Assembly: GCF_963678635.1 (NCBI RefSeq)
Contig: NC_087062.1
Location: forward strand, 47,667,283-47,731,282
Reading direction: 5' to 3'
DNA: 64,000 nt
Source: Symsagittifera roscoffensis
Taxonomy: Eukaryota; Xenacoelomorpha; Acoela; Convolutidae
Shown: positions 41,262-54,082 of the stretch, in pieces
Position numbering within the stretch: position 1 is the first letter of the stretch
Layout: the number at the start of each line of letters is the position of its first letter
Translations under genes and position numbers: made by a program
The notes under the pieces: model-generated
Database searches by the model: none
Told to the model about the DNA's origin: nothing
What the model saw: only the letters and a program-made list of their open reading frames with translations

Positions 41262-42984
41262 CGATAGTTCAGATGACGATGACATTTACCCCTTCCTCGT
41301 AGATGCACCCGATAATAGAGGGCAACACGATCTTTGTAAGAGTTTACTTCTAAATTTGTTTGAACCCGGAATCAGCCCATGCAAAGCAGAATTCCCAGAT
41401 GTAAAAATCAAAAGACAAATTATTGAACATTATCTGAAAGATATATGTAATTTAACACAACAATATGGAATCTACACCATAGAATTTAGCACGCCAAATC
41501 CGAATCACCGTAAATATGTAATTCAAACAGACGATCTTGATTTAGAATTTTCAAAAGTATTCTTAGAATATATTAAAAGCGTATAATATCATAACTCACA
41601 AAGAGCAAACTCCATATTTACTAACGAAGTTTTCGCAATAATATATAGTTATATCTCAATATTAGAAAAAACAGAAATTCCAAATATCTCACCAACTGAA
41701 ACATCCAAACATACAAAGGTACGACATGAAATCACATTATTTTCAACTTTCCTACATATAATCAAAGAAAATTTCACTAATAACGAGGTTTCAAAACACA
41801 CAAAACACGACTTACAAAAAATTTTGGCATAGTTTATAATAGATTATTTTACACATAATATAGACTTAATTTCACAAGCAAGAAAAAATTTCAGACCTCA
41901 AAATTCAAATGATGATACAGCCATCACAGAACAGTCAGACTAGGTATGGGACCCTGAATGGGCTCATCATGCATTTATAAATATCCCACAATCAATATCA
42001 AGTCAAGCAATAAGTACAATATCTTATCAAAGAGATTATGTGAGAGTAATACCACTGACCATTGATGCAACAACATTAAACTACAATACATTTTACCTGA
42101 TACGCAAAAAAATAGTTTAAATTCGACCGTCATACACAATGAAAACCTTAATGGAACTAGGAATCTTACACAACAAGATATCCAAACACAATCACACTTC
42201 ATAAATGAGGAAATCGTCCAAACAACGACTACACAACAAAGTATTTCACCGATACGTCCAAATTTAACAACACCAAGAAATACAAATACTTCACTGGCAC
42301 AAGTCACCTTACAATCAACCGTTAAACCTTCGGTTGCTCCAAAATATTCACATATGGATTATCAAACATTTAGACGTATGACAGTACCGTCAAAAACACG
42401 AAGAACGTTCACAAGAAACACTTTTGCAGAACACAATTATAATTACGCACATTCGTCAAAAGCAAAATACCCCCCACGAAAAACTAATAAAAATCATGTC
42501 AGTTCTCCTTATTGGAATAACCCAACGACAACAACCAACTCAGTAAATTTTTAAACTAATTCACATCCCCCACAGGATCGCAGTGAAAATTACCCATTTT
42601 TTCAACAAAATAAATATAAAAAACAAGCACCTCATCATACAGATTACTTATCATCTGATGATGATTATTTACAACCAGATATTTTTGCACCGTATACCCA
42701 AGAATATCGTGGACAAGGAGTACAAAAACCTTATACATACCATCGAATTTTTTTCCCCAAATCCAACAGATACACGAAATCAACAACCAATACAAATGCA
42801 AAATCCAACTAACACACAATCTTTTCAACCAATTCAACCACAAAACCCAATGATTACACACTCGTATCAACCAACTCAAATGCAAAACGAAATACCACTC
42901 CCATATTATCTTCAACAACACGAAATAACAAAAAATCAAATTTCAAATTTTTCACAAATGCCCAATGCCGCAGAATCACTATAG
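41236..42984 (+). pseudogene. Gag N-terminal region
   Basis: From MSQSHTQSDDSSDDDDIYPF; the frame stays readable to about 42118 with stops at 41584, about 41831 and 41941, then shifts, with open pieces at 42354-42554 and 42583-42984. An acidic Ser/Asp start is followed by a Gln/Pro/Asn-rich linker (QNPTNTQSFQPIQPQNPM). It ends at TAG 42982-42984, immediately before the capsid ATG and in the same frame; in the old minus-strand copy this codon is CAA. So this was the N-terminal (matrix-like) half of one long Gag. Confidence 0.6.
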
Positions 42985-45096
42985 ATGACAATGAATCCAT
43001 ACCTAATGGGTGGATCATCAATAACATCAAATAAACCACTAATGGTATTCACACGAACATACCCTGAATACTCTGTAGAAGATTATTTGAATGCAGTAAC
43101 AGCAAATTTAATTTTAAATATAGGACCTGAACCAATTAATACACCACTACATCGAAATTGGATACATCGACGCACAGCGTTGATACAAACAACCTTAGAA
43201 GGCGCAGCCCAAAAAAAATTGTTTTCAGTATTACCTATAGAAATAAAATCAGATTGGAAAAGATTTACACAAGAATTCTCAAAAATGTTTGACTCCGAAA
43301 GAAATAAACAACACCAAAGAGTTTTATGCAATGATATTCGCAGATTACCAAACGTAACTATCAAACAACTAGCAGTACGTATCGAAACACTAGTTCGAAA
43401 AGCATATTCATTAAATACACATGACTATAAAAACACAAAAATGACAGAAATTTTAATGATGACTTTAACACCTCAATTAAGGAAAATAGCAATAAAAAAG
43501 AGAGCTTCTCATCCTTCCTCAATTCGAGAACCCGATTTAGATTTTCGAAAACTAGTAGACAAACTAGAACAAGCGGAAAACACAATGAAACTTGAAGAAA
43601 CGGAAAATCTAAAATTACAGTATGTTAATCGAATCGAAACAAACACTACACATATCAATAACATACAGGAATCAGATACAGACCTAGTTGAAAAAATCAC
43701 TGAAATACTAAATATTTATGATAAGCACCCAAATTTTAAAGGCAAACCATCTTTCAAAAAATGGTGTAACTATTGCCGACGATATGGACATAGTATTTCT
43801 GAATGTAGACAAAAACAACAAGATAACCAGAATAAAGCTCAAAAGTATAAAGAACCAAATAAATCATTTTATCAATATATGAAGAAAGACCAAAATCTAC
43901 CAAACAAAAACGTATACAGTAACAATAGTTCAGGAAAACCACTTCCGAACAACACTAATTACACAAGGAATCAATCACCATATAACTCAAGTTATAGAGG
44001 AAGATCACCAGAACGAAGAAATACACAGAATTCTTCACAAAATCATTATAACCGACCAAATAGTCAAAATAAACACTCGAGATCAAATTCAATTACAACA
44101 CAATTTGTTTCCAGATCCAATTCACAATCAAATCCAAGAAATAAATACTATCCAAATAATCAATCACGAAACTCATCATATAACAGAAATAGAAACTATT
44201 CAAATAATCGAAACAGAAGTTATTCAAACAGTCGAAATCGAAATTACCCAAACAATCAATCCAGAAATAACTCATATAATAGATCAAACTATCACAGATC
44301 AAATGACAATTATCAAAACAGATCACGAAACAATTCACAAAATCGAAATTCAAGTTATAATAATCGATATAGAAATTACTCTCAATCACCACATAGAAAT
44401 AATAACCAGTACAATAATTCTAAACACCGCTACAGAAGTAGTACACCCAAACATCAAAGACATATTAACCAAGTACAATCAAATGAAGAAACAAAATCAG
44501 ACCCCCCAGGTATTGATGACACAGGAAATAACGAACTACAACTAAATCAAATAAACTGTGGATCATCAGACACAGAAAGTGACACAGAAAACACTAACTC
44601 CATAAGTATGATAACAGTCGAAAACGACTACGAACCTATTATATATGAACAACCTTTTACATCACATATATATGAAAATCAATTGGAACTCCTTCACAAT
44701 TATTATATTGAACCTATCATTACTCCACAAACTGCACAAGAAATAAACAAAACTAACACCGTAAATACACCAAATGAAAATGACAAAACAAAATGCTTAA
44801 ATACAAATCACATTTACCAAAATATACAAAAAGAACAACCCAAAGAAAAATTTTGGACAATACCATTTCTTTTAGAAAGTCCAAAAAACAAAGAATTTCA
44901 ACCACCAGATCTTGAAATTGATTTTTTAATTGATTCAGGAGCAGAATCAAACATAATTAACATTCCCACATGGAATGAAATCAAAACATTACATCCAAAT
45001 TTAACACCTCTTGCAACCTCTAGTAAACTAGCAACAGCACAAGGATCAACATTAATAAATTATGGAAAAGTTCAATTATTCCTTATCATTTTTTAA
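42985..45096 (+). CDS. gag: Gag capsid-nucleocapsid plus protease
   Basis: 703 codons, fully open. Residues 1-220 form a helical retrotransposon-Gag-like capsid domain (EYSVEDYLNAVTANLI; IKSDWKRFTQEFSKMF). A CCHC zinc knuckle CNYCRRYGHSISEC lies at residues 255-268, then about 200 residues of Asn/Arg/Ser/Tyr repeats (NRNYSNNRNRSYSNSRNR-type), likely RNA-binding. The C terminus has an aspartic protease start: FLIDSGAESNIINIPTW (D-S-G at about residue 651). The frame ends soon after, and protease/pol continues in another frame, either a lesion or a programmed frameshift near 45090. The ATG is probably internal to a longer Gag. Confidence 0.85.
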   Translation: MTMNPYLMGGSSITSNKPLMVFTRTYPEYSVEDYLNAVTANLILNIGPEPINTPLHRNWIHRRTALIQTTLEGAAQKKLFSVLPIEIKSDWKRFTQEFSKMFDSERNKQHQRVLCNDIRRLPNVTIKQLAVRIETLVRKAYSLNTHDYKNTKMTEILMMTLTPQLRKIAIKKRASHPSSIREPDLDFRKLVDKLEQAENTMKLEETENLKLQYVNRIETNTTHINNIQESDTDLVEKITEILNIYDKHPNFKGKPSFKKWCNYCRRYGHSISECRQKQQDNQNKAQKYKEPNKSFYQYMKKDQNLPNKNVYSNNSSGKPLPNNTNYTRNQSPYNSSYRGRSPERRNTQNSSQNHYNRPNSQNKHSRSNSITTQFVSRSNSQSNPRNKYYPNNQSRNSSYNRNRNYSNNRNRSYSNSRNRNYPNNQSRNNSYNRSNYHRSNDNYQNRSRNNSQNRNSSYNNRYRNYSQSPHRNNNQYNNSKHRYRSSTPKHQRHINQVQSNEETKSDPPGIDDTGNNELQLNQINCGSSDTESDTENTNSISMITVENDYEPIIYEQPFTSHIYENQLELLHNYYIEPIITPQTAQEINKTNTVNTPNENDKTKCLNTNHIYQNIQKEQPKEKFWTIPFLLESPKNKEFQPPDLEIDFLIDSGAESNIINIPTWNEIKTLHPNLTPLATSSKLATAQGSTLINYGKVQLFLIIF

Positions 45097-46577
45097 CAGC
45101 TCTAACATTTTTTCAACGATTAAATAAACAACCACCATTCTTCTCAAAATTCTATCCAATTTATAACCAACAACGGAAACACCTGAAACCACTATCAGGA
45201 AATATATATAACTTTTCAATAAAACAAGTTCACCAATATGATAAAAGTCAAAATAAACAACAACTCTTTATGTCAGACTTTGAATTCAAACCTATCCATA
45301 AGTTTTTCAAAATCACGATTTCATCCATAAATTATTTGAAAAATACGATTTCAGACATCATTTCGTGACATGTGTACAACAATACACCGTATCAAGTAAC
45401 ACTACCCTTAGGACTTTTAGGATATTGCGAAACAAACGCTACAATATCACCAGTACATGAAAGAGCATACCGCGTAAATAATATACTCCAAGTATTAGAT
45501 ATTTGTCAATCCACAATTCTTAACGAAGAACTATCTATAAATAATATAATAAGTAATGAAAAAAGGAATACAGATTATTTCACAAAAACCCCATATTTCA
45601 AACCTACATTCAACATAACCAACTATACAGAAGATCAACAGAAATTTTTAACAATGTTTAACTTCCAACATTCACAAATAACACAAGACGAATTTGATAA
45701 ACTAGCAAAACAGCTAATCAAATACTCATCAGTCTATGCAACAACAAAATTTGATGTTGGAAAAATTAGTTCATCACTACGCGTCCCTTTAAAACCTGAC
45801 GCAGTTTCCAAGAAACAAAGAGCAAGTAAAGTACCAATTCACTTACATGACAAAAAAAATAGATTACTCGATATTTTAGAGCAATACAAAATTATCTCAC
45901 CGGTAAACAAAGAAGAACAACCAAAAGGTAAAACATTTATTAACCCTGTTATCATCTTAGCAAAAGGAGAATCATTAAAAATAGTTTTAGACGCTAGATA
46001 TCTTAATTCAATAATAGACGAATCAAAATGCAATTGGCCTATTGAACCAATACGAGTTATTTTAACAAAAATAAACGGAAAATACTTCACAACCGCAGAT
46101 ATGAATAGCGCATACAATCAAATGCCACTAGATGAACAATCACGACGTTTAACACAATTTGTTATTGGAAATCAACAATATGAATTCAACCGCCTATTCT
46201 ATGGAATATCCATAGGACCAGCAGCATTTTTAGCTTTTATGAGCAAAATTTTTAGACCACTAATACTTAAGAAAAACGCAATCACCTATTTAGAAGATAA
46301 AACGCAATCACCTGTTTTTATGCAATCACAGACAAAAGAAGAAATGTTTATAGTTTTAGAACACTACCATAAAATACTTCAGAACGAAAATCTGAAGGCC
46401 GCCCCCGATAAATCGCACTTCTTTTTAACACGAGTTAAATTTTTAGGACATAATATAGAAAGAAACACAATCACTCCATTAAAATCACGCTATTCAAAAA
46501 CTTCAACCACAAACAAACAAAAAGAAAATCCAAAAATTTCTTGGAATGTTAAATTTCTTAAGCAAATACGTTCATAA
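45094..46577 (+). pseudogene. pol: Protease tail, linker and reverse transcriptase
   Basis: Readable from about 45094 (TALTFFQRLNKQPPFFSKFY) with one TGA at 45366-45368, then to 46577. RT blocks: FINPVIILAKGESLKIVLDA (about 45940), KYFTTADMNSAYNQMPLDE (first catalytic Asp), LFYGISIGPAAFLAFMSK, TYLEDK where YxDD is expected, and PDKSHFFLTRVKFLGHNI. The YLED reading replaces the first Asp of motif C by Glu, so activity is doubtful. After SRYSKTSTTNKQ the frame is lost and picks up in the frame starting at 46546. Confidence 0.85.
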
Positions 46578-47100
46578 GATGCAATTATATTTAAGACCAT
46601 TCTATAATATCCTCAGACAACAAAATAATTTTGAATGGAATACTGAACATCAAACACGATTTGAAGAAATTAAAAAAATTTCAACTGAACAAATCTCAAA
46701 CACAATTCCATATCCAAATCAACCATTCTATGCAATGTGCGATGCTTCAAATTTTGGCATCGGCGCAGCATTATTACAATCACACAATGGTACAAATAAA
46801 ATGAACCTTATATCAGCAAACTCTCGATTATTCACTCAAGCAGAGCTACGACTCTCCACTTTAATAAGAGAATGTACAGCTATAATTTATACGCTTACAG
46901 AATATGAATTTCTGATACTTGGATCAAAACATCCAACAGTTCTATTTACAGACCGTAAACCAATCATTTTTCTTTTTACACAAAAGTCAAACGCCAATCA
47001 TCGAGTTCATAGATTTCAATTAATTCTAATGAAATTTCCAAATCTACACATAGTCTGGACAGCAGGAAAGAATCTTGCATTACCAGATACATTAAGTTGA
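46546..47100 (+). CDS. pol: RNase H domain segment of pol
   Basis: 184 codons. NFLSKYVHKMQLYLRPFYNI is the RT connection; FYAMCDASNFGIGAALLQS carries the first RNase H Asp; LRLSTLIRECTAIIYTL the Glu; TVLFTDRKPIIFLF the next Asp; NLALPDTLS the end. It stops at TGA 47098-47100, where gypsy elements usually read DxLSR, so CGA-to-TGA is likely. The same frame carries on into integrase. Confidence 0.85.
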   Translation: MLNFLSKYVHKMQLYLRPFYNILRQQNNFEWNTEHQTRFEEIKKISTEQISNTIPYPNQPFYAMCDASNFGIGAALLQSHNGTNKMNLISANSRLFTQAELRLSTLIRECTAIIYTLTEYEFLILGSKHPTVLFTDRKPIIFLFTQKSNANHRVHRFQLILMKFPNLHIVWTAGKNLALPDTLS

Positions 47101-49182
47101 AATACACCACCTGAATTACTTACACGAAAAACTACAGTTGAAATACCTAAAAATAAAAAATTTTATTTGGCAAAAGATGAAACATCACCCCGACTAGAAT
47201 GCAAATATGCAGTAAAAAATGACATTTAACACTCACAGATAAATAATCTACAACACTTCCCACTTTACTTAGATTGCCAAAATAATCACTACGAAGTTGA
47301 TCTACTTGGAACATCAACTTTCATACCAATTCCATACTCCCAATGGATAAAACATAATACTCAACAAAAACGAGTAAAACAACACTCGCATAAAAAAGAC
47401 CTTTACCCGTTAATTGAAAAAGAAAATTTAACTGACAAAATAAATTTGTCAGGCCCACAAACAAATGATTCAAAATACACAATAAATCAAGTTTTTGACC
47501 TCCATGACCCACTTGACACCATTCCTTTATCTACATTAGAAATCGAAAACATTTTTCTCCCTCCAACAGATAAAATTACAATTAATACCTTGAAACAATA
47601 CCAAAATCTTGACCCCATAATTAGACAACTAAAATCATGGCACAAATACAAAACTAAGCCCGTAAAAGCAGATACCACAATTTTAGGAAATAAAACACTC
47701 CTCCGATATTTCCGAAAGTTTAATAATACAACAATTAATGAAAACACAGACCTTCTAGAATACCAATTAAATGAATCTACAGTTCCCTGTCTCCCTTTAA
47801 GTATGATTCTCATAGCTTTTAACATTTCACATACACAAAACGTTAAAGGACACTCTGGATCAGAGAAAACATATTCAAATTTCATACAAAATTTTTATTT
47901 CCCAAATGCACCAATTTGGATAAAGGTACTATGCAATGATTGTATAGTATGTCAATTAAATAAACCTTATCCAAATCAAAAACAAATAGCACATAAACAA
48001 GATTTTAAAGGATAAAGTTTATATTTTAACCATCGTATTTCATTTGACACAAAAGGACCAATTTCACCATCATCTGAAGGAAACTCCTACATTATGGTAA
48101 TTGTTGACGCATTTACACATTATGTAGCACTTAACCCAGTACAACATTGTAACGCCTATTACGCTTACACAACACTTTATGAACACTGGATAGCCAAGTT
48201 CGGATTACCCGAAATTTTAGTTACAGACAACGGTACAGAATTCATAAATAATGAAATCATCACACTATGTCATTTATATAGTTTTAAGCACAAACCACGT
48301 ACATCTCATGCACCTTGGAAAAACGGTTTAGTCGAAGGTATGAACCGTTCACTACAAGAATATCTTAGATGTATCATAAATGGAAATGATACAAGATATA
48401 CCGAATGGTCAGCAGATGTAAAATTATTTCCCTTAGCGTATAATTCTCAAATCACAACAACTCTAGGAATGTCACCATACGAAATGGTTTTTAACCAAAA
48501 GCCACGTAAACCCATTATGTTTACAGCAAACTCCCATAAAAATGCACAAGGTTATTGTCAACCGAATAAGGACTCAATTTGTTATAACCTACCCTTACAC
48601 ACACATGATGAAGATCATTTTCATCACCCACAAATCCTTAAATTAGCCTCCGGCACACATACCGAATGGATTTTAAATAGAGACAAAAAACATAATGAAA
48701 TTTACCAAAAAGTAACAAAAAAGTTGTTACAAAGACAAAACGTTAACGAACAAATAAATTCACGTTTTACACCCGCCTCCGATTTAAAAATTGGAACATT
48801 TGTTTTAATACCTAATTTTAATACACAAAAAGGAATTTCTAAAAAATTACAACCCCTTCGTAAAGGACCATACCAAATAATCGCCAAACCCACTGATGTA
48901 ACATATAAAATCACCGATTCAGACCAAAAAGAAATTGTTCAACATCGAAACAATCTACTACCTTATTTCCCAAAAGAATACGCACTACGCGAACTAACTC
49001 AATTATATTCTTTCACAGGTTTAAAAGTTATTCAAAATAACCCACATACAGAAAATGAAGAAAATGAACAAAATAATATTCACCTTGAAAAACAAAATAA
49101 AAAATTAACTACAACCAAAGACAATACAAAAAAGCTAGACCAAGAGTTACCTCAAAAAGAAAGGAAAAAAAAAGAAAAATGA
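47101..49182 (+). pseudogene. pol: Integrase
   Basis: Same frame as the RNase H, with TAA at 47227 and TAA at 48013-48015. HHCC zinc domain: ISHTQNVKGHSGSEKTY then LCNDCIVCQLNKPYP. Core: RISFDTKGPISPSSEGNSYI (Asp), GLPEILVTDNGTEFINNE (Asp), KNGLVEGMNRSLQEYL (Glu), all three catalytic residues present. C-terminal GPF/Y-like module: RKGPYQIIAKPTDVTYKI. A Lys/Glu/Gln-rich tail ends at 49182. The order (RT-RH-IN) and DNGTEF motif are Ty3/gypsy-type. Catalytic residues are intact, but the stop at 48013 falls between the zinc domain and the core. Confidence 0.88.
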
Positions 49183-50255
49183 CAGAAAAAATTATACCCG
49201 AAGAACAAGCCGAAAAATCAGAACATAGAGAGTCATCACGACTTAGAAATCAACCACGCAAAAATTACAAAACATTCATTCCACAATCTAAAATATTAAA
49301 GAAAGTTGAATTTCAAAAACAGCTTTAATTTAAAAAATTAGCAATCTTTGCACCTCTGAAACATTTTGAAACTTTCATTTTTCACAATAACATGCTGACA
49401 AACACGCAGCGATTCTAGTTCAAAATTAGCCAATAAGATTCATTCAATCCGTCACCTTCTATAACTTTAACACAAACCAATTAGACGAAAGATATTAAAC
49501 TCCAGGCATATCTATAACTATAACTTTACAACCTCCAGGTCAAAAATAAGCAAACCACTCAAACTTGACAACTAAAATAAATACCACCAAATATCATAAC
49601 CCTCCCTTATCTAATAACGCAAAAATCAACAATACTTTCCCAACTCAGACCTCAAAAACCCCCCAAACAAAAATGTTAATTTAGCCTAAAGTAAAAGAAC
49701 GACCCTATTAAATTAGCCTAAAGTACAAAAATCTCAAAAATACCCCAGATCACTTGACAAATAAAAATAAAGTAAAAGAAGACCTCCCAAACACCATAAA
49801 ATTCGCCCCCAACGACTTTTCACAAAACTCAACCCACTTGTCAAAAAACCAATCAATAATTCGACCACACTTGAAAATCGCCCCAAACAACAAAAAATAT
49901 TCGATCGAGAAGCCATTTCTTAAATGCTCTTCTCTCAATCAGTCAACATAATTTTCAACATTTTCATAAACTTTTTAACAATATTTAAACTTCTATTCAT
50001 ATTTCTTTTTGATACCTTTGAAGCTTTTGTAATAATCCTAATCATTTTTTGTAACATTTTTTAAATTTTCTATTCCATATTCGAAATATATTTCCAACTT
50101 TCCCGAGCCATTGACAATATTCACAGGTACGAAAACCAAAAATTCATTTAAATGATACGAACCATTTTTAGTAGAACAGATATTTTTTTTACTATCTGTA
50201 ATTTTTAAAACATTTTTATCATCCCTCATATTGACAATATGCAAATGTATAAAGT
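49183..50255 (+). other. Pol to env spacer
   Basis: The first 130 bases remain weakly coding in a second frame (ending about 49326). The rest contains a short duplicated phrase (TTAGCCTAAAGTA at about 49681 and 49717). No gene is recognised; it could hold splice signals for the downstream genes. Confidence 0.35.
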
Positions 50256-51475
50256 AAAGAAAGCAATCATCACATTCGCTTTAGCAGCAATCCTTCTAAT
50301 TCTTTTTCTAGAAGAATACTACAATAAACATAAATTTTTTCACTAAAAGAAACAAATCAAAAACCATCAAGAATTGCTAACCAACAACCACACAGTCAGT
50401 CTTCACCGACAACATCCCAAGAAAACCCAACAATACCTACAACTACCCAAAATTCCCAAACATCTACACGAATTTCTTTCCAAGATAACCCATATACTTT
50501 CGAAGAACGACACGCTCGCTTATCTGAACCCTTAGAACCAGTTCAGCGACAGGCACCTCTAAGTGAACCAACATATAATTTGTACCCCTCACTACCACAA
50601 GACTTAAGTAGAATCAGACATCTTAGTCAAAACCAAAATACAGGTGAAATAAACAGACAAATTATACATCCAAGACGAAACAGAAACTCTCAGACTCCCC
50701 GAGTTAATTTTAATCTACCCCAATCCCCACCACCAAGTACTCCAGAAAATCCAACAAACATATTGCCAGAAACCCCTTCACTTCTTTCACAACGTAGCAC
50801 CTCAAGTCTACCCTCCGACTACTTAGGTTCAACCCCAACATCTGAACAAATACGTGAAAATCCCTTTAACCCACCAAATCAAACATCACGACTACCATAT
50901 TGGACAACACAATCATTCACACAAGGTGAACCAAATTTAAAAAATGATCCAATAGATATTTCTACTGATACAACAACATCATCATCACTACCAGAAACAT
51001 TATCACTACCATCAACACCATCAGTAAGCCAGATTTCACCGACACCTTTTCCTTTTAATTTTCCAAATAACCTCGACGCTAGATACCGATAACAATCATC
51101 AACAATTATCCCTTTAAGATTAGACTGGAATACATTCACAGCACCTCCACCATTATTTGGACAACACTCCGAAACTAACCGACTCCACAACTGGGCACTT
51201 AATAGATTACAATATAGACAAGATATCCACGAAGACATTCGTGATCATAACATCCAAATACTCCAACAAAATAGTCTACAGTTAAAATTTGAAATCACGG
51301 TTTAACTAAACAACATTGCTCAACATCCTTACCCATTAAACCCACCAAATATAACAGCTCAATCGCTACCACCACCATTTATAACAACTGAAGTAATATA
51401 TAAATACGACAGATATACCAAAAAGACAATTGGATACATAACATTTTATAACCCGTACTCAGGATTATCCTACAC
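50256..51475 (+). pseudogene. Pro/Ser/Thr-rich ORF with N-terminal membrane segment
   Basis: A short frame (50250-50346) encodes MYKVKKAIITFALAAILLIL and FLEEYY, a signal-anchor-like segment. After a frame change near 50345 a long frame runs to about 51486 with stops at 51090 and 51303. It is rich in Pro, Ser, Thr, Gln and Asn (for example NFNLPQSPPPSTPENPTNI; SLPETLSLPSTPSVSQISP), with a more ordered C-terminal part (NRLHNWALNRLQYRQDIHED). The composition suggests an extended, possibly glycosylated surface or scaffold protein. I do not recognise a family. Its end overlaps the env start. Confidence 0.45.
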
Positions 51476-54082
51476 ATGTATATTCTAAAAATATTAATTT
51501 TTCTACAACTCCTTTTTCCCATAAACTCCGATCAGAACAAAAATCCTTCTCCCCGCACAGGACCCCAAGACTTATTAGTAACACATTACGATTGTGAAGA
51601 AAATGAGCAAAAAACACTACACAAATATGCAATAAATCAAGTAGCCAAGTATCACAATGCGAATTAGAACCACAAGCTATAGAAACTACAAATGTAATAG
51701 CAACACACTATTCAAAAGCCCGAGCAACAACAGTTATAGCATATAAATTTACAGCAACATTTTCCAAAAAAAGAAAGTACATTGTTCACAAGTCTCAAAT
51801 GGAAATAAAAACCGACTTGACCACGAATCATTTTACCAAAGTAATATAGAACGACTTTTGCATCTAAATCCCGATGATTGTAAAAACGAGCTACTCAGAC
51901 TTAATATCACAAGAAATAAAAACACCGACAAAAAATTAGTATATTTTCAAGTCTTTGCCGATTCTGTACATCAAGCAGAACTTGAAAGATATCAAGGACA
52001 TATAAAACTAGATGAAAAATATCCATACAACGGCGCACACGGCAAACACTGGATACCACACATTGGTATAAATAATCCATCAAACTGCAAAGCAGACACA
52101 AAAAATAGAGGATAAAAAGAAATAATGTTTTTCTATTGGAAAATACAATTCGAAAAAATACAACTCACACGAGATTTATCTGATAACACAATGATCTATC
52201 AAGGAATTCGATTACCTTGTAAAAACGATCAAGGTTACTGTGACCCTACAACACGAACACAAGCAACAATTGTTTGGTTCCCCGAAGATATATGTACAAC
52301 ATTTCAAGTAGCAAAAATACACGCTCGAATGATAAAATTTCACAACAAATATTTTATACAATCAATCCCATATGAACAAGTAAATCCTTCACGAAAACAA
52401 AGTACTAATTTTCAAAACATCCATAATATAGAAAATAAGTTAGCACGTTTTCAAATATATCAAGAAACAGAACTCGCATGCAAATACAGAAACCCACTTC
52501 ACAAGACACAATATTCTGAAATATTAGTTGAATACGAAAAAGGTTTCGACATGACCACTGGAAAAATAAAAGTTGACCCTTATGCCACAGGACACCCTTT
52601 AAACGAAGGAACATCATATATACCAGTTAACTTTCAAAAAAGTAATGGTCAACCTGGTGGACATCTAAGGCCACATGACACTAGAAGCACATGTTTACAA
52701 GAACTATCACTAATGAATATTACTTATTTTGGTAATATCCACTATGATATTCATTTAGATATGAAATTAGACATCACAATTAGTCGAATTTATCAAGAAA
52801 TGTCACTCTCTGAATTGGAAACACTTCACCAACTATGCGAATTAGAACGAACACAAATCCTCCAATCACTTGCACTAGCAGTATTAAAAATACCCTAAGC
52901 AGGATATTTATTATCAGGAAACGGATCAAATTTTCTAGACTACGAAGGAAATATTTTATGGTTTTATACTTGTACCAAAAATGTATCACCACTATATGTT
53001 TTTGAAGACAAAAGATGCTATAAAAGAATCCCTAACTTTTATAAAAATAAAGTACATTTTGTTGACACACTTTCAAGACGCACATATTTTTGGGATACTG
53101 CAGTCCCATGTGGATCAAAAAATAGCCACAATGTAGTACAATTGAACCCTGATGAAGATAAATATTATCTTCTTACCCCATACCCCACATTAATGCAATC
53201 ACTCAAAAAATTTTCACCCGAAAGCATTAGAGCCATTGCTCGAAACTCAAATATTGATTTACAATCAATTGGAATATATTCAAAATCCGATATCCAACAT
53301 CACATTAGAACACAACAATTCCAGGAATTATTAACACAAATGGACACTATACAAAGACAATCAATTGACCAAAACTTACGCAAACTTGCCGAAACCGCAG
53401 GATTTGCAGATATCTATACACAAGATTATAGCGGATATTTTAAAGACATTAAAGACTATATATATCTAAATGGTGAAAAATACAGACCACAATATATTTC
53501 ACCTATAAATATTTTTAGTTTTGTTACACTAAAAAATGAATTTCTCGATTTTCTAGGATGGCCCTATTACATCTTAGAAAAATTAACTATTTTATACGCA
53601 ATGTTTATTTTTATAGGATTTCTTTTTTCACTTTTAAAAGGAATCTATAACACATGTGCTATACACACACAAGTAAATAGACAAGCAAGTGTGTAATACG
53701 CATACTATTTGCAGGGGTTTTTGGAATTTTTTCATCATCAATAAACGAAATTCTTCTAGACGCACAAATAAAAGAATATAATACAAAAATAGCGACAAGA
53801 CAGAACACATACGACGAAGAACATAATATTATAGAAGTAACGCCTACAGCACCACAGTTGTCACCCCTACAACATAACCATCCATTATCCTTAGTCCCAC
53901 GAAATTTCCGAAACTTAGCAACAACACATAGTCCAAATTTTAGACAAACCATATCGCAAAGTCCAATACAGCATATAATGACGCATCAATCACAAGATGA
54001 AAATACATATGAACAAATTATTGAACAACCCCATACCACCGCTTTTCAGTCTCAAAATAATAATTTTTTTAGCCCACGATGA
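51476..54082 (+). pseudogene. env: Envelope-like glycoprotein (env)
   Basis: Starts with a signal peptide (MYILKILIFLQLLFPINS). Open pieces at 51858-52115, 52125-52898 and 53142-53696 share one order: a Cys-containing ectodomain (RLPCKNDQGYCDPTTRTQAT; ETELACKYRNPL; LWFYTCTKNVSPLY; DKRCYKRIPNFYKNK; TAVPCGSKN), a long helical stretch (SDIQHHIRTQQFQELLTQMD), and a C-terminal transmembrane segment (LTILYAMFIFIGFLFSLL). After a frame change near 53690 a cytoplasmic tail runs to TGA 54080-54082. Stops at about 51666, 52113 and 52896 and several frame changes disable it. The pattern is a class of Env that I could not place firmly; relatedness to chuvirus-type glycoproteins is possible. Confidence 0.65.

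Noticed and set aside
44093-44545. Ile/Glu/Thr-rich frames on both strands inside gag
   Set aside because: Shadows of the Asn/Arg/Ser repeat region of the 703-codon Gag ORF.
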